Source of the DNA: Bradyrhizobium manausense | GTDB taxonomy: Bacteria; Pseudomonadota; Alphaproteobacteria; Rhizobiales; Xanthobacteraceae | Direction: 5' to 3' | Assembly (NCBI RefSeq): GCF_018131105.1 | Contig: NZ_JAFCJI010000003.1 | Location: forward strand, 124,001-188,000 | Length of the DNA: 64,000 nt | Shown: positions 16,951 through 26,974 of the stretch, one piece after another | How positions within the stretch are numbered: the first letter of the stretch is position 1 | Layout of the letters: each line of letters starts with the position of its first letter | Notes under the pieces: generated by a model | Told to the model about the DNA's origin: nothing | The model's database searches: none | The model's input: only the letters and a program-made list of their open reading frames with translations | Position numbers and translations under genes: made by a program

Positions 16951-18024
16951 TTACTTGGTGATGCCGAGTTTCTTGCATCCGTCGGCATATCTGCCCGTGC
17001 AGAGCTGATCGGCGGTCTGGATCTTCTTGTCGATGATCTCGGCCTTCAGGTTCTGCGCGGTCACAACAGCCGGAATGAACAGCTTCGAGGGCGTATTATA
17101 GAGCGTGGTTTCCGCCTTGGGCGTCCCGCCCGAGAGGAATTCCACCGCTGCCTGGGCTGCGGCGGCTGCAACGATCTCGCTGGGCTTGGAGATCGTGTTG
17201 TACTGATCGCCGGCGATGATGAGCTGCAGCGCGGCAATCGTCGCGTCGTTGCCGGTCACCGGAGGCACCGGATCGACACCGGCGGCCTTGAAAGCGGCAA
17301 TGGCGCCACCGCCCGTCCCGTCATTGGCGGCGACGACTCCAAGGATTTTCTTGCCGAAGCGCGTGACCTGGCCGCTCGCCCATTGCTGCGCCTTGGGCGG
17401 GGCCCAGTCCGGCGTGTCGTATTCGGCGAGGATCGGATAGCCGCTGTTGTCGAGGCCCGCGTGGATGCCCTTCTTGATGAGCCCCGCGGCGGCGTCGGTC
17501 GGCGATCCATTGATCTCGAGCACGCCTTCACCCTCCTTCGGCGTGATCTTGGCGTCCTTCAGATGCTTGATCAGCGATTCCGAGATGGCCTTGCCAATGC
17601 CCTCGTTGTCGAAGGAGACGTAGAAGTCGGCCTTGGCGTCCGGGACCGGGCGGTCATAGGCGATCACCTTGATGCCCTGGGACTGTGCCATCTTGACCAG
17701 CGACGCGGCGGCAGCCGAGTCGACCGGATCGAGCACGATCACCTTGGCGCCTTGCGAGATCACCGAGTTGAATTGCTGCTGCTGGCGCGCGGCGTCCGCG
17801 CTGGCATTCTGATAGACGACCTTGCAGCTGCCGCAGAGCTTCTTCATCTCGGCGGCAAAGCCTGGATAGTCGTGCTGTTCGTAGCGGGTGGAGGCCTGGT
17901 CGGGCATGAGGAATGCGACGGTTGCATCCTTCACCTCCGCGGCGCGCGAGGACATGGCCGTTGCGCCGAGTAGCGCCAGGGCGAGAGCGGCAGTGCACGT
18001 GGTGTTGAGCGAGGGCGTTGTCAT
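16951..18024 (-). CDS. sugar ABC transporter periplasmic substrate-binding protein (XylF/RbsB type)
   Basis: A 357-residue periplasmic binding protein with a Sec signal peptide (LALALLGATAMSSRAA, cleavage near residue 29). The mature part shows the type I PBP pattern: VAFLMPDQASTRYEQHDYPG, AKVIVLDPVDSAAAASLV, VIAYDRPVPDAKADFYVSFD and VVAANDGTGGGAIAAFKAAG. C-terminal paired Cys (LCTGRYADGCKK) may form a disulfide. It is first in the ribitol operon with AAGGGAAG before the ATG, so it is probably the ribitol receptor. The upstream gap holds a candidate AraC operator. Confidence 0.9.
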   Translation of the reverse strand: MTTPSLNTTCTAALALALLGATAMSSRAAEVKDATVAFLMPDQASTRYEQHDYPGFAAEMKKLCGSCKVVYQNASADAARQQQQFNSVISQGAKVIVLDPVDSAAAASLVKMAQSQGIKVIAYDRPVPDAKADFYVSFDNEGIGKAISESLIKHLKDAKITPKEGEGVLEINGSPTDAAAGLIKKGIHAGLDNSGYPILAEYDTPDWAPPKAQQWASGQVTRFGKKILGVVAANDGTGGGAIAAFKAAGVDPVPPVTGNDATIAALQLIIAGDQYNTISKPSEIVAAAAAQAAVEFLSGGTPKAETTLYNTPSKLFIPAVVTAQNLKAEIIDKKIQTADQLCTGRYADGCKKLGITK

Positions 18025-18147
18025 TCGGACTTCCCTTTCGGAAACTGGGTGTTAAAGTGCTGCTCGTTGATTTCTCGGAGACACGCCATCCTGCTTCCGC
18101 AGCCGGATGACAACGGCGGTCAGCGCCGATATCCTCCGAAGCCAAGC

Positions 18148-18171
18148 GGAAATTCAGGACAGACAATTTCC
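18148..18171. promoter_or_regulatory. inverted repeat upstream of the ribitol operon, candidate AraC-family operator
   Basis: GGAAATT and AATTTCC are perfect arms separated by ten bases, about 125 bases upstream of the binding-protein ATG and within the 216-base gap after the AraC-family gene. Position and symmetry suit a regulator site. Binding is inferred, not shown. Confidence 0.45.
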
Positions 18172-18240
18172 TTCGCAGGCGGCCATTGGCGCGCCCGCGT
18201 CATCCTTCCCGTAATCGTCCTCCTCCCTTGCTCCTCCCGG

Positions 18241-19125
18241 TTATGCGGCGCGTGCCGCGTTGATGTTGTCCGCCAGCAATCGTCTGAAGCGCGAGGGCGG
18301 CATGCCCTTCTCGGCCAAGAACTGGCGGTTGAAGTTGGAGAGATTGTTGAAGCCGACTTCGAAGCAGATGTCGGTGATGGACGCCTGCTCGTCGCTCATC
18401 AGGATCTGGCAGGCCAGGTTGATGCGGAGCCGCTTGACGTATTGCACAAGTGACATTCCCGTATGCCGGCGGAACGAGCGCGAAAACGCGCTTTGCGACT
18501 GGCCGGCCATTGTCGCGAGATCAGCTTCACCGAACGGCTGCGTCAGGTTCTCGCGGATGAAGGCAAGCGCCTTGTTCATGCCCGCCGACATGTAGCCGGA
18601 CGGGTCGGGCAAATAGTTCGGGCTGGAGAGCGGCAGCGCACCTCGGGCGCGGCAGAGCGTCCCCAGGATCATCATGAACAGCTCGATCCGACGCACGCCC
18701 TTCGCCGCCACGATCTCCTCCATCAGCGGGGCGAGCTCCTTGCTTGTGCTGCCAGCAAAGAGGACGCCGCGTCGGGAGGATTCCAGCAGCGCGGCGAGAC
18801 CCGACAGCTCGGGCATCAGCCTCATCGTATCGCCGATGAATTCTTCGCTGAACTGGATGATGCGTCCGCGCAGAGGGATCGTCGTTTCCGCCGGCAGATC
18901 GCTCACCCAATTGTGCGGCAGGTTGGGTCCGGTGAGCACGAGATTACCCGGCTCGAACTGGCCGATGAAGTCGCCGACAAAGTAGCGACCGCTCGTCGCT
19001 ACGACCTGATGGATCTCGTATTCCGGGTGAAAGTGCCACCTGACGGTGTGGAACGGATAGCCGTGCGACCAAGCCTTGAACGACTCGCCGCGCCGAATCT
19101 GGACGACTTCTAAGTCCGGTTCCAT
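18241..19125 (-). CDS. AraC family transcriptional regulator
   Basis: A 294-residue regulator with an N-terminal cupin-like sensor (HTVRWHFHPEYEIHQVVATSG) and a C-terminal double helix-turn-helix (FGEADLATMAGQSQSAFSR and ITDICFEVGFNNLSNFNRQF). It lies immediately upstream of, and on the same strand as, the ribitol operon, and probably activates it in response to ribitol or D-ribulose (inference). GGAGGGAACGG precedes the ATG. The 207-base gap upstream (19126-19332) contains paired GTATCGG/CCGATAC words that may serve its own control. Confidence 0.9.
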   Translation of the reverse strand: MEPDLEVVQIRRGESFKAWSHGYPFHTVRWHFHPEYEIHQVVATSGRYFVGDFIGQFEPGNLVLTGPNLPHNWVSDLPAETTIPLRGRIIQFSEEFIGDTMRLMPELSGLAALLESSRRGVLFAGSTSKELAPLMEEIVAAKGVRRIELFMMILGTLCRARGALPLSSPNYLPDPSGYMSAGMNKALAFIRENLTQPFGEADLATMAGQSQSAFSRSFRRHTGMSLVQYVKRLRINLACQILMSDEQASITDICFEVGFNNLSNFNRQFLAEKGMPPSRFRRLLADNINAARAA

Positions 19126-19332
19126 ATCCGTTCCCTCCTGGGCCGACCCGTTTTGTAGATACTGGGGTCGTAGCCGACGGCTGAATTTTGCTCAGCTCTA
19201 TCTGTTGTTCGAAATCGTATCGGGTGGCCGCCGCTGCCGCCACCACGATTCAGATACCGAACCGATACTCTTTTGACATTCTTGGGCTGGGCGCTGCAAT
19301 ATCGGCCGGGTTCAAGCCTCGGCCGGCGTCGC

Positions 19333-20583
19333 CTACTCCAGGCTCTCCACCTGGCGCAGGCTGGGGAATAGCCTCATCCACAGCAGCGCCACCGCCACCG
19401 TGCAGACGCCGCCGAGCACGGCGGCGGGCATGGCGCCGAACAGGGCCGCTGTCAGGCCGCTCTCGAATTGGCCGAGCTGGTTCGAGGCGTTGATGAAGAG
19501 GAAATTGACTGCGCCGACGCGGCCGCGCATCTCGTCCGGTGTCGCGAGCTGAACCAGCGAGAAGCGGATCACGACGCTGATCGTGTCGGCCGCGCCGAGG
19601 ATGGCCAGCGACAGCACCGACAGCCACATCCAGTGCGACACCGCGAACACGATCGTGGCAATTCCGAACACGATCACCGCCTGGAACATGCGCAGGCCGA
19701 CGTGACGCGTGATCGAATGATGCGCCAGGATCGTGGTCATCAGCAGCGCACCGACCGCGGGCGCGGCGCGCAAGATTCCAAGCCCCATCGGGCCGGTCTG
19801 GAGGATATCGCGGGCATAGATCGGCAATAGCGCCGTCACGCCGCCGAACAACACGGCGAACAGATCCAGCGAGATCGTGCCGAGGATCGAGGGATTGCTG
19901 CGGATGAAACGGACGCCGGCAAAGATATTGTCCGTGCTCGTATCCTTGGCGACCGCTTGCGGCCGCGGCCGGATGAATCCGGTCAGGATCATCCCGAAAA
20001 TCCAGAACAGCAGCATGATGGCATAGGCCAGATGCGGCGCGATCGCATAGGCAAAGCCGCCGAGCGCGGGCCCGGTGATGGTCGCGACTTGCGCTGCGCC
20101 GCTGGAGACGGCGGTGGCGCGCTGGAGCGAGCCCTGCGGCGCGATCAGCGGCAGCAGCGCCGCTGTGGTCGGGCTTTCGAACGCGCCGGCAATGCCGAGC
20201 ACGAAGGTCGCGACGAAAATCTGTACCTCGCTGATCAGGCCGAGATACGTGATGACGGCGAGATAGAGCGCGGTCGCGGCTTCCACGAGCTGGCAAAGCT
20301 GCACCACGCGCTTGCGCTCGTAGCGATCGGCGGCGTGGCCGGCGACGAAGACGAGCAGTGCGGTGGGCGCGAACTGCACGAGGCCGACCATGCCGAGGTC
20401 GAATGCCGAGCCGGTGAGGTCGTAGATCTGCCAGCCGATCGCGACCGCCGCGATCTGGCTGGAGAAGCGCGACAGGCTGCGCGAGAGCAGAAAGAACAGG
20501 AAGGCGCGATGGCGGAGGAGCTCACCGGCGGTGACCGGTGGATTGGCGGAAACTGGCTGCTCTGGCATCGCCTCGTCGGTCAC
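19333..20583 (-). CDS. MFS transporter, EntS/MFS_3-type exporter
   Basis: A 416-residue inner-membrane protein with 12 predicted hydrophobic segments. FLFFLLSRSLSRFSSQIAAVAIGWQIYDLTG and AGHAADRYERKRVVQ (the loop 2-3 MFS motif) place it with MFS_3 members, typified by the enterobactin exporter EntS. The substrate cannot be inferred, and no siderophore genes are nearby. The start is uncertain: GTG 20583 or ATG 20568, neither with a good ribosome site. Confidence 0.88.
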   Translation of the reverse strand: MTDEAMPEQPVSANPPVTAGELLRHRAFLFFLLSRSLSRFSSQIAAVAIGWQIYDLTGSAFDLGMVGLVQFAPTALLVFVAGHAADRYERKRVVQLCQLVEAATALYLAVITYLGLISEVQIFVATFVLGIAGAFESPTTAALLPLIAPQGSLQRATAVSSGAAQVATITGPALGGFAYAIAPHLAYAIMLLFWIFGMILTGFIRPRPQAVAKDTSTDNIFAGVRFIRSNPSILGTISLDLFAVLFGGVTALLPIYARDILQTGPMGLGILRAAPAVGALLMTTILAHHSITRHVGLRMFQAVIVFGIATIVFAVSHWMWLSVLSLAILGAADTISVVIRFSLVQLATPDEMRGRVGAVNFLFINASNQLGQFESGLTAALFGAMPAAVLGGVCTVAVALLWMRLFPSLRQVESLE

Positions 20584-20727
20584 GCTCGGGAAAATAAGCC
20601 CTTGATGTCAATGTTCCCCGCGTGGCTGACGCAGACGAGCTTGTCAACAGCAGGACTACCGGCAACATCCCCGGCATTGCGTTTGCAGCGCACGTGCGGC
20701 CATAATCATTGAGGGTTTGGGGACATC

Positions 20728-21978
20728 ATGCTTCGGCTGCAATCGACACTCGGCGTTTTCGCATTGCTGCTGATCGCCTTTGCGCTCGCGGAGAATCGCC
20801 GCGCCGTTTCCCTGCGCCAGGCGCTGATCGGCCTTGTCGCGACCTTCGCGACCGCGATCGTGCTGCTGAAGGTGCCTGTGGTGGCGCATGCCTTCGGCGC
20901 CATCAACGACGCGGTCGGCGCGATCTCGGCGGCCTCGCGCGCCGGCTCTTCTTTCGTGTTCGGCTATGTCGGCGGCGGCCCCCTGCCCTTCGACCTGAAG
21001 GTGCCGGGCGCCGACTTCATCCTGGCGTTCCAGGCGCTGCCGATCGTGCTGGTCATGAGCGTGCTGACGACGCTGCTGTTCTATTGGCGTGTGCTGCCGC
21101 CTGTTGTGCGCGGCATGGCCTGGCTGCTCGAGCGTACGCTCGGGGTCGGCGGCGCGGTCGGGCTCTCGACCGCGGCCAACATCTTCCTCGGCATGGTCGA
21201 GGCACCGCTGTTCGTCAGGCCGTATCTGGCGCAGATGAGCCGCAGCGAATTGTTTCTGGTGATGACAGGCGGCATGGCCGGCATCGCCGGCACCGTGCTG
21301 GTCCTCTATGCAACGCTGCTGGCGCCGCTGATCCCCGACTCGGCCGCGCATTTCGTGATCGCCTCGGTGCTCGGCGCGCCGGCCGCGATCCTCGTCAGCC
21401 TGATCATGATCCCCGAGACCTCGGACAAGCGCACCGGCGGCGCGCTCGAGGATCCGGAAACGGCGGTGTCCGGCACGATGGATGCGATCGTGAAAGGCAC
21501 GAGCGCGGGGATCGAGCTCTTGATCAACATCGTCGCGATGCTGCTGGTGCTGGTGGCGCTGGTCTATCTCGTCAACGCCGTGCTCGGCCTGCTGCCTGAT
21601 ATCGGCGGCGCCGCGATCTCGCTGCAACGGCTGCTCGGCCTCGTGATGGCGCCGGTGTGCTGGCTGATGGGACTGCCGTGGGACCAGGCGGTGACGGCCG
21701 GCAGCCTGATGGGCACCAAGACCGTGCTCAACGAGTTGATCGCCTATGTCGACTTCTCGAAGCTTCCGCCCGATACGCTCGATCCGCGCTCGCGCCTGAT
21801 CATGCTCTATGCCATGTGCGGTTTCGCCAATTTCGCCAGCCTCGGCATCATGATCGGCGGGCTCGGCGTGATGGCGCCGGAGCGACGCGACGAGATCAAC
21901 GCGCTGGGATTGAAGTCGATCGTGTCGGGGACGCTGACGACCTGTCTGATGGGAGCGATCGTGGGGGTGTTGACGTAG
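20728..21978 (+). CDS. concentrative nucleoside transporter, NupC/CNT family
   Basis: A 416-residue polytopic membrane protein of the CNT family, which takes up nucleosides with protons or sodium. Family blocks include FVFGYVGGG near residue 78, LVMSVLTTLLFYWRVLPPVV, GLSTAANIFLGMVEAPLFVRPYL and the C-terminal YAMCGFANFASLGIMIGGLG. GGGGACATC precedes the ATG. It is divergent from the MFS gene and convergent with the rhomboid gene. Nucleoside import fits a purine/pyrimidine salvage role. Confidence 0.92.
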   Translation: MLRLQSTLGVFALLLIAFALAENRRAVSLRQALIGLVATFATAIVLLKVPVVAHAFGAINDAVGAISAASRAGSSFVFGYVGGGPLPFDLKVPGADFILAFQALPIVLVMSVLTTLLFYWRVLPPVVRGMAWLLERTLGVGGAVGLSTAANIFLGMVEAPLFVRPYLAQMSRSELFLVMTGGMAGIAGTVLVLYATLLAPLIPDSAAHFVIASVLGAPAAILVSLIMIPETSDKRTGGALEDPETAVSGTMDAIVKGTSAGIELLINIVAMLLVLVALVYLVNAVLGLLPDIGGAAISLQRLLGLVMAPVCWLMGLPWDQAVTAGSLMGTKTVLNELIAYVDFSKLPPDTLDPRSRLIMLYAMCGFANFASLGIMIGGLGVMAPERRDEINALGLKSIVSGTLTTCLMGAIVGVLT

Positions 21979-22001
21979 CGACCGGCTGCGAACCAGCGCT
22001 C

Positions 22002-23213
22002 TCAGCCGCACAATTTCTGCTTCCGCAAGATGCGAGGCACCTCAGCCAGCCTGGCACGACACGGTTCGGCAGCCATGGCGATCGCCTCGCTTTTTCGTCC
22101 CTGGGCCTGCAGCAACACGGCCATCAAGCCCTGCGCCCCGACCCGCACCGGCCCGCCGGCCACATCGGAAGCGGCGAGCGACATGGCGGTTCGCGCTTCC
22201 GTCTCGGCGGCATTGAGGCTCGCTTTTTCGAGGAAGAAGACCGCACGGAACAGATGTGCCCGCGGGTCTTTCGGATAGCGCGTGACGAGATCGAGAGACC
22301 GTCTGGCCATCTCCTCGGAATTCGCCGGCGCTTCCGAGGCGCGGATATAATGCACGGCATCGGCCATGTAGGACGAATAATGAGCGGCGGCGAAACCGGC
22401 GCAGACCAGGGATCCGGCGAATCCCGCAAGCAACGTCACGCCGGCACTTCGCGGCAGGCTGTCGTAGGACCAGAACGCGAGCCAAGGTGTCATGGCAAGC
22501 GCGGCACCGGCCACCGCACCACCGGCATGGGCATAATAGTTGACGTTGCCCGAGGCCCCAAAGGCAAGCGGTAGCAACGCGGGAACACCGAAGAACAGCG
22601 ACGTCTTCAGTCTCGATATTGTTTGATCGGCATCCGCTTCGGGATCGAAGCTCGCGACGAACAGCGCGGCGATGAGCCCGGTAATGGCGCCGGAGGCGCC
22701 GACGCTCACCGTGCCGGGGCCGTTGCCCAGGAGCGAGCCAATCTCCCCGGCCACCGCACTGGCGACGAAGATCAGCGAAAACCAGCCACGACCGATCAGG
22801 CTCTCCAGCCTGACGCCGACGATGAACAGCGCGACGCAGTTGCCTATGAGGTGCCATTGGCTGCCGTGCAGAAGCGGCGCAAGGCCGATCCGCCACCACT
22901 CTCCCCGTCCGACAACGAGATCATGGCCTGACGCGCCATAGGCGATCAGCGAGCGGACATCGAGCGAGCCGTCGGGCCCAACGTCGATGGCCAGACTGCG
23001 CTGCAGCGCGTAGATCAGCAGCAAACCGAAGATCAGGCCAATGGTGAGGAAAGGAATGTCGGAGAGAAGCTTGTTGTCGCGGAAAAGCGAGCCCTCGCTG
23101 GACGAGGATCCATCGTCGTCGCGCATGACCACGGGAGCGGTCGGCGCGGCAACGGATTGAAGGGAGGCTCTTGGGGCTGGTGCTACGACGCCGCGTCGAC
23201 CAAAAGTCGTCAT
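22002..23213 (-). CDS. rhomboid family intramembrane serine protease with C-terminal helical extension
   Basis: A 403-residue protein. A disordered Ser/Asp-rich N-terminus (1-45) precedes a six-helix rhomboid domain with WHLIGN (oxyanion His/Asn), the nucleophile Ser in VGASGAITG and the catalytic His in YAHAGGAVAG. Residues from about 285 onward (SEEMARRSLDLVTRYPKD..., ALLxA-like spacing) resemble degenerate tetratricopeptide helices and lie on the aqueous side. The protease should cleave transmembrane helices of unknown targets. The dyad is intact, so activity is expected. Convergent with the CNT gene. Confidence 0.88.
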   Translation of the reverse strand: MTTFGRRGVVAPAPRASLQSVAAPTAPVVMRDDDGSSSSEGSLFRDNKLLSDIPFLTIGLIFGLLLIYALQRSLAIDVGPDGSLDVRSLIAYGASGHDLVVGRGEWWRIGLAPLLHGSQWHLIGNCVALFIVGVRLESLIGRGWFSLIFVASAVAGEIGSLLGNGPGTVSVGASGAITGLIAALFVASFDPEADADQTISRLKTSLFFGVPALLPLAFGASGNVNYYAHAGGAVAGAALAMTPWLAFWSYDSLPRSAGVTLLAGFAGSLVCAGFAAAHYSSYMADAVHYIRASEAPANSEEMARRSLDLVTRYPKDPRAHLFRAVFFLEKASLNAAETEARTAMSLAASDVAGGPVRVGAQGLMAVLLQAQGRKSEAIAMAAEPCRARLAEVPRILRKQKLCG

Positions 23214-23370
23214 GAAAGCATTCCCGCATGTTCACATCCTTGAGTTGACATGAGGGATATTTTCGATCGGGTTAGCGGCCGCCGTTCGGGCGGCTGAAAC
23301 CGTCCGATTGGTAATGGCGCGGTTTCCCGGATCGGGCGCTTTTTAGGGATTGTGTGTCGGTAGATCTCCG

Positions 23371-23458
23371 CGTTGTTGCGAGCGCAGCGAAGCAATCCAG
23401 TCTGCATCCGTGGAGGCAATCTGGATTGCTTCGTCGCGAGGGCTCCTCGCAATGACGA
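23371..23458. repeat. dispersed palindromic repeat, family A
   Basis: About 88 bases with GTTGCGAGCGCAGCGAAG and CTCCTCGCAATGACG ends, and inner arms GAAGCAATCCAG / CTGGATTGCTTC. It occupies most of the gap between the cupin gene and the rhomboid gene. Confidence 0.85.
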
Positions 23459-23491
23459 GACGAGAGAGGTGTGCGCTCCTCCCGACAGCGT

Positions 23492-24031
23492 CTACGCCTT
23501 CAACTCCACCGTCTTGAACTCCGCCGGCAGGATCACTTCGAGCAGCTCAACGTCGTCCGAATAGTCCAGGATCATGTGCTTGATCTTCGGCGGCTGGGTC
23601 CAGGCACTGCCTTCCTGCATCAAGGTCTCGCCCTGCCCGTCCATGTAGGTCTTCACCCAGCCCTTGAGGACGTAGACCATCTGGAAGTCGACGGCGTGAA
23701 AATGCAGCTTCGACACCTCGGCCGGATCGCAAGGACCCTGCAGGCGGATCACGTGGGCTTGCGCGAGGCCGTGGCTGGCGGCGGCAATGCCGAGGTCGCG
23801 GTACTTTGCGTAAGTGCGCAGGCCGTCGGCTTTGAAGTCTTCCTCGCGGTGGTGGCTGATAGCGATGCGCTGCTTGGGACGCGCGGGTTTCTTTGCCGCA
23901 GTCTTGAGCGAGGTCGCGCGGGCTTTCGATTTCACGGCCTTGCGTGCCGAGGAGCGCGCGGCGGGCCTGGCGCCGCTCCGCTTCTTCACCGCGGTCTGGA
24001 CAGCGCTGCGCGACTTTGTTTTTTTGGCCAT
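23492..24031 (-). CDS. cupin-domain protein with lysine/alanine-rich histone-like N-terminal tail
   Basis: A 179-residue protein in two parts. Residues 1-55 are almost purely Lys, Arg, Ala, Ser and Pro (for example ARKAVKSKARATSLKTAAKK), like bacterial histone H1-like tails. The rest is a single cupin barrel (HFHAVDFQMVYVLKGWVKTYMD; QEGSAWTQPPKIKHMILD) with potential metal-binding His residues. GGGAGGCC precedes the ATG. The basic tail suggests nucleic-acid or polyphosphate binding; the cupin ligand is unknown. Confidence 0.82.
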   Translation of the reverse strand: MAKKTKSRSAVQTAVKKRSGARPAARSSARKAVKSKARATSLKTAAKKPARPKQRIAISHHREEDFKADGLRTYAKYRDLGIAAASHGLAQAHVIRLQGPCDPAEVSKLHFHAVDFQMVYVLKGWVKTYMDGQGETLMQEGSAWTQPPKIKHMILDYSDDVELLEVILPAEFKTVELKA

Positions 24032-24080
24032 GGGCCGGCCTCCCTGTTGTTATGAGCGGAGGCTAGCACGGAACGAAGGT

Positions 24081-24171
24081 TCGTAGGATGGGTAGAGCTC
24101 TTGCGAAACCCATCATCCCCCAGGGCATGCGAAGGCGATGGGCTTCGCTTCGCGCTCTACCCATCCTACGC
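24081..24171. repeat. dispersed palindromic repeat (GTAGGATGGGTAGAGC type)
   Basis: CGTAGGATGGGTAGAGC and GCTCTACCCATCCTACG are perfect outer arms around inner CGAAACCCATC / GATGGGCTTCG. It lies in the gap between the usg and cupin genes, which read in the same direction. It is related in style to the hairpin at 820. Confidence 0.85.
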
Positions 24172-24179
24172 GCTAGCCT

Positions 24180-24467
24180 TCAATTCAACCGGAACACGCC
24201 GTCGACGGCGCGGAGCTCGGCCGGCTTGATCAGCTTGGAATGCGCGACCGTCACCGAATGCAGCGGACCGTCGAGCTTCTGCTGCCAGAAAGCGAGGAAG
24301 TCGCTCAGCGCCGGAAACTTCGGAAACATGTCGTAGTCCTGCCAGACATAGGTCTGCAGCAGCGAGCGATGATCCGGCATCCGGTAGAGAATTTGGGCCG
24401 TCGTCAGCCCGTAGCCCAGCAGCTGTTTCCGGAAATCCTCGGAAACGCCCCCAACCCGCAATCCCAT
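24180..24467 (-). CDS. usg: Usg family protein
   Basis: A 95-residue cytoplasmic protein of the Usg family, first named from an ORF near tryptophan genes and of unknown biochemical function. LLGYGLTTAQILYRMPDHRSLLQTYVWQDYD and the LDGPLHSV ending block are the family core. The start at 24467 is well supported by AAAGGAGGT at ideal spacing; the longer frame to 24533 adds residues unlike the family. No trp gene is adjacent here. Confidence 0.88.
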   Translation of the reverse strand: MGLRVGGVSEDFRKQLLGYGLTTAQILYRMPDHRSLLQTYVWQDYDMFPKFPALSDFLAFWQQKLDGPLHSVTVAHSKLIKPAELRAVDGVFRLN

Positions 24468-24734
24468 GCCAACCTCCTTTGCAGGAGCGCATTCAGGGGG
24501 TGGCTTGATCCGGTACGCCTCTTGACGAGCCACCCGGTGGAGATGCGCTCACATGAGAGAAATGTGACGCAAACTGACAATCCATCTCAAGCCCAAAAGT
24601 TTAACAAGTTGTTGAAATTCAATGCTTTAGCAGCAGAGGCGGCTCCGTGCTAATACGGCCCGGCCATTCGGTTAACGATGGTAAAGAGATTTGGCACTTC
24701 AGCCTTCAGAGTGCCGAATTTTCTGCTAGAAGCC
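24468..24734. other. gene-free leader region between usg and groES
   Basis: This AT-richer stretch separates the divergent usg and groES genes. Apart from the usg ribosome site (next to 24467) and the groES promoter that follows, I see no ORF, repeat or RNA gene in it. Confidence 0.6.
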
Positions 24735-24766
24735 CTTGCCCCCGCAAAATTCCTGTCCTATTTCAG
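24735..24766 (+). promoter_or_regulatory. RpoH (sigma32)-type heat-shock promoter of groESL
   Basis: CTTG at 24735 is followed after 18 bases by CCTATTTCAG (24757-24766). This fits the alphaproteobacterial RpoH consensus CTTG-N17/18-CYTATnTnnG at every fixed position. Transcription would begin about 24773, just before the CIRCE element. Confidence 0.75.
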
Positions 24767-24777
24767 CCTCGCCTGTG

Positions 24778-24804
24778 CTAGCACTCGCGGGCACAGATTG
24801 CTAA
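24778..24804 (+). promoter_or_regulatory. CIRCE element (HrcA operator)
   Basis: CTAGCACTC-N9-GATTGCTAA differs from the consensus TTAGCACTC-N9-GAGTGCTAA at only a few bases. It sits 43 bases before the groES ATG, in the position where HrcA represses chaperonin operons. Confidence 0.85.
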
Positions 24805-24847
24805 CGACCAAAAATCCTCAACTCGTGCAAAAGCTTAGGAGAGCTGC

Positions 24848-25162
24848 ATGAAATTCCGTCCGCTTCACGACCGCGTCGTGGTCAAGCGTATCGACGCAGA
24901 AGAGAAGACCGCCGGCGGCATCATCATCCCCGACACTGCCAAGGAAAAGCCCTCCCAGGGTGAAGTCGTCGCCGTTGGCCCGGGTGGCCGCGACGAGGCC
25001 GGCAAGCTGATCCCGATCGACCTGAAGGTCGGCGACCGCGTGCTGTTCGGCAAGTGGTCCGGCACCGAAGTGAAGATCGACAGCGTCGATCTGCTGATCA
25101 TGAAGGAAAGCGACATCATGGGCGTCCTCGACGTCCCCGCTTCCAAGAAGAAGGCGGCCTAA
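24848..25162 (+). CDS. groES: co-chaperonin GroES (10 kDa chaperonin)
   Basis: A 104-residue subunit of the heptameric GroES lid that caps GroEL during protein folding. KFRPLHDRVVVKRIDAEEKTAGGIIIPDTAKEKP contains the hairpin and mobile-loop sequence (GGIIIP) that contacts GroEL. EVVAVGPGGRDEAGK and DLLIMKESDIMGVLD complete the fold. AGGAGAG precedes the ATG. It is the first gene of groESL, 45 bases ahead of groEL, under an RpoH-type promoter with CIRCE. Bradyrhizobia normally carry several groESL copies with different control; this one looks heat-shock regulated. Confidence 0.97.
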   Translation: MKFRPLHDRVVVKRIDAEEKTAGGIIIPDTAKEKPSQGEVVAVGPGGRDEAGKLIPIDLKVGDRVLFGKWSGTEVKIDSVDLLIMKESDIMGVLDVPASKKKAA

Positions 25163-25207
25163 CAGCCCCTCTCTCCCTCCAGTCATACATCTCAAGGAAA
25201 ATTCCAG

Positions 25208-26848
<1,641 letters not shown>

Positions 26849-26872
26849 GGTTCAGCCACCTCAAGGACTACG

Positions 26873-26903
26873 AAACCCCGGCAGCGATGCCGGGGTTTTT
26901 GTT
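26873..26903 (+). terminator. Rho-independent terminator of groESL
   Basis: AAACCCCGGC and GCCGGGGTTT pair around an AGCGAT loop and run into TTTTTGTTTG. It lies 24 bases after the groEL stop, a classic intrinsic terminator. Confidence 0.93.
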
Positions 26904-26930
26904 TGCGGGGCGGGCCCAGCTCTCTCCCCT

Positions 26931-26970
26931 CGTCATTCCGGGGCGCGCAAAGCGCGAGCCCGGAATGACG
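26931..26970. repeat. short palindromic repeat, family B
   Basis: CGTCATTCCGGGGCGCG and CGAGCCCGGAATGACG face each other across CAAAG. It is a 40-base minimal form of the family B element found at 10512 and 62779, lying between groEL and lepB. Confidence 0.8.
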
Positions 26971-26974
26971 GTGG

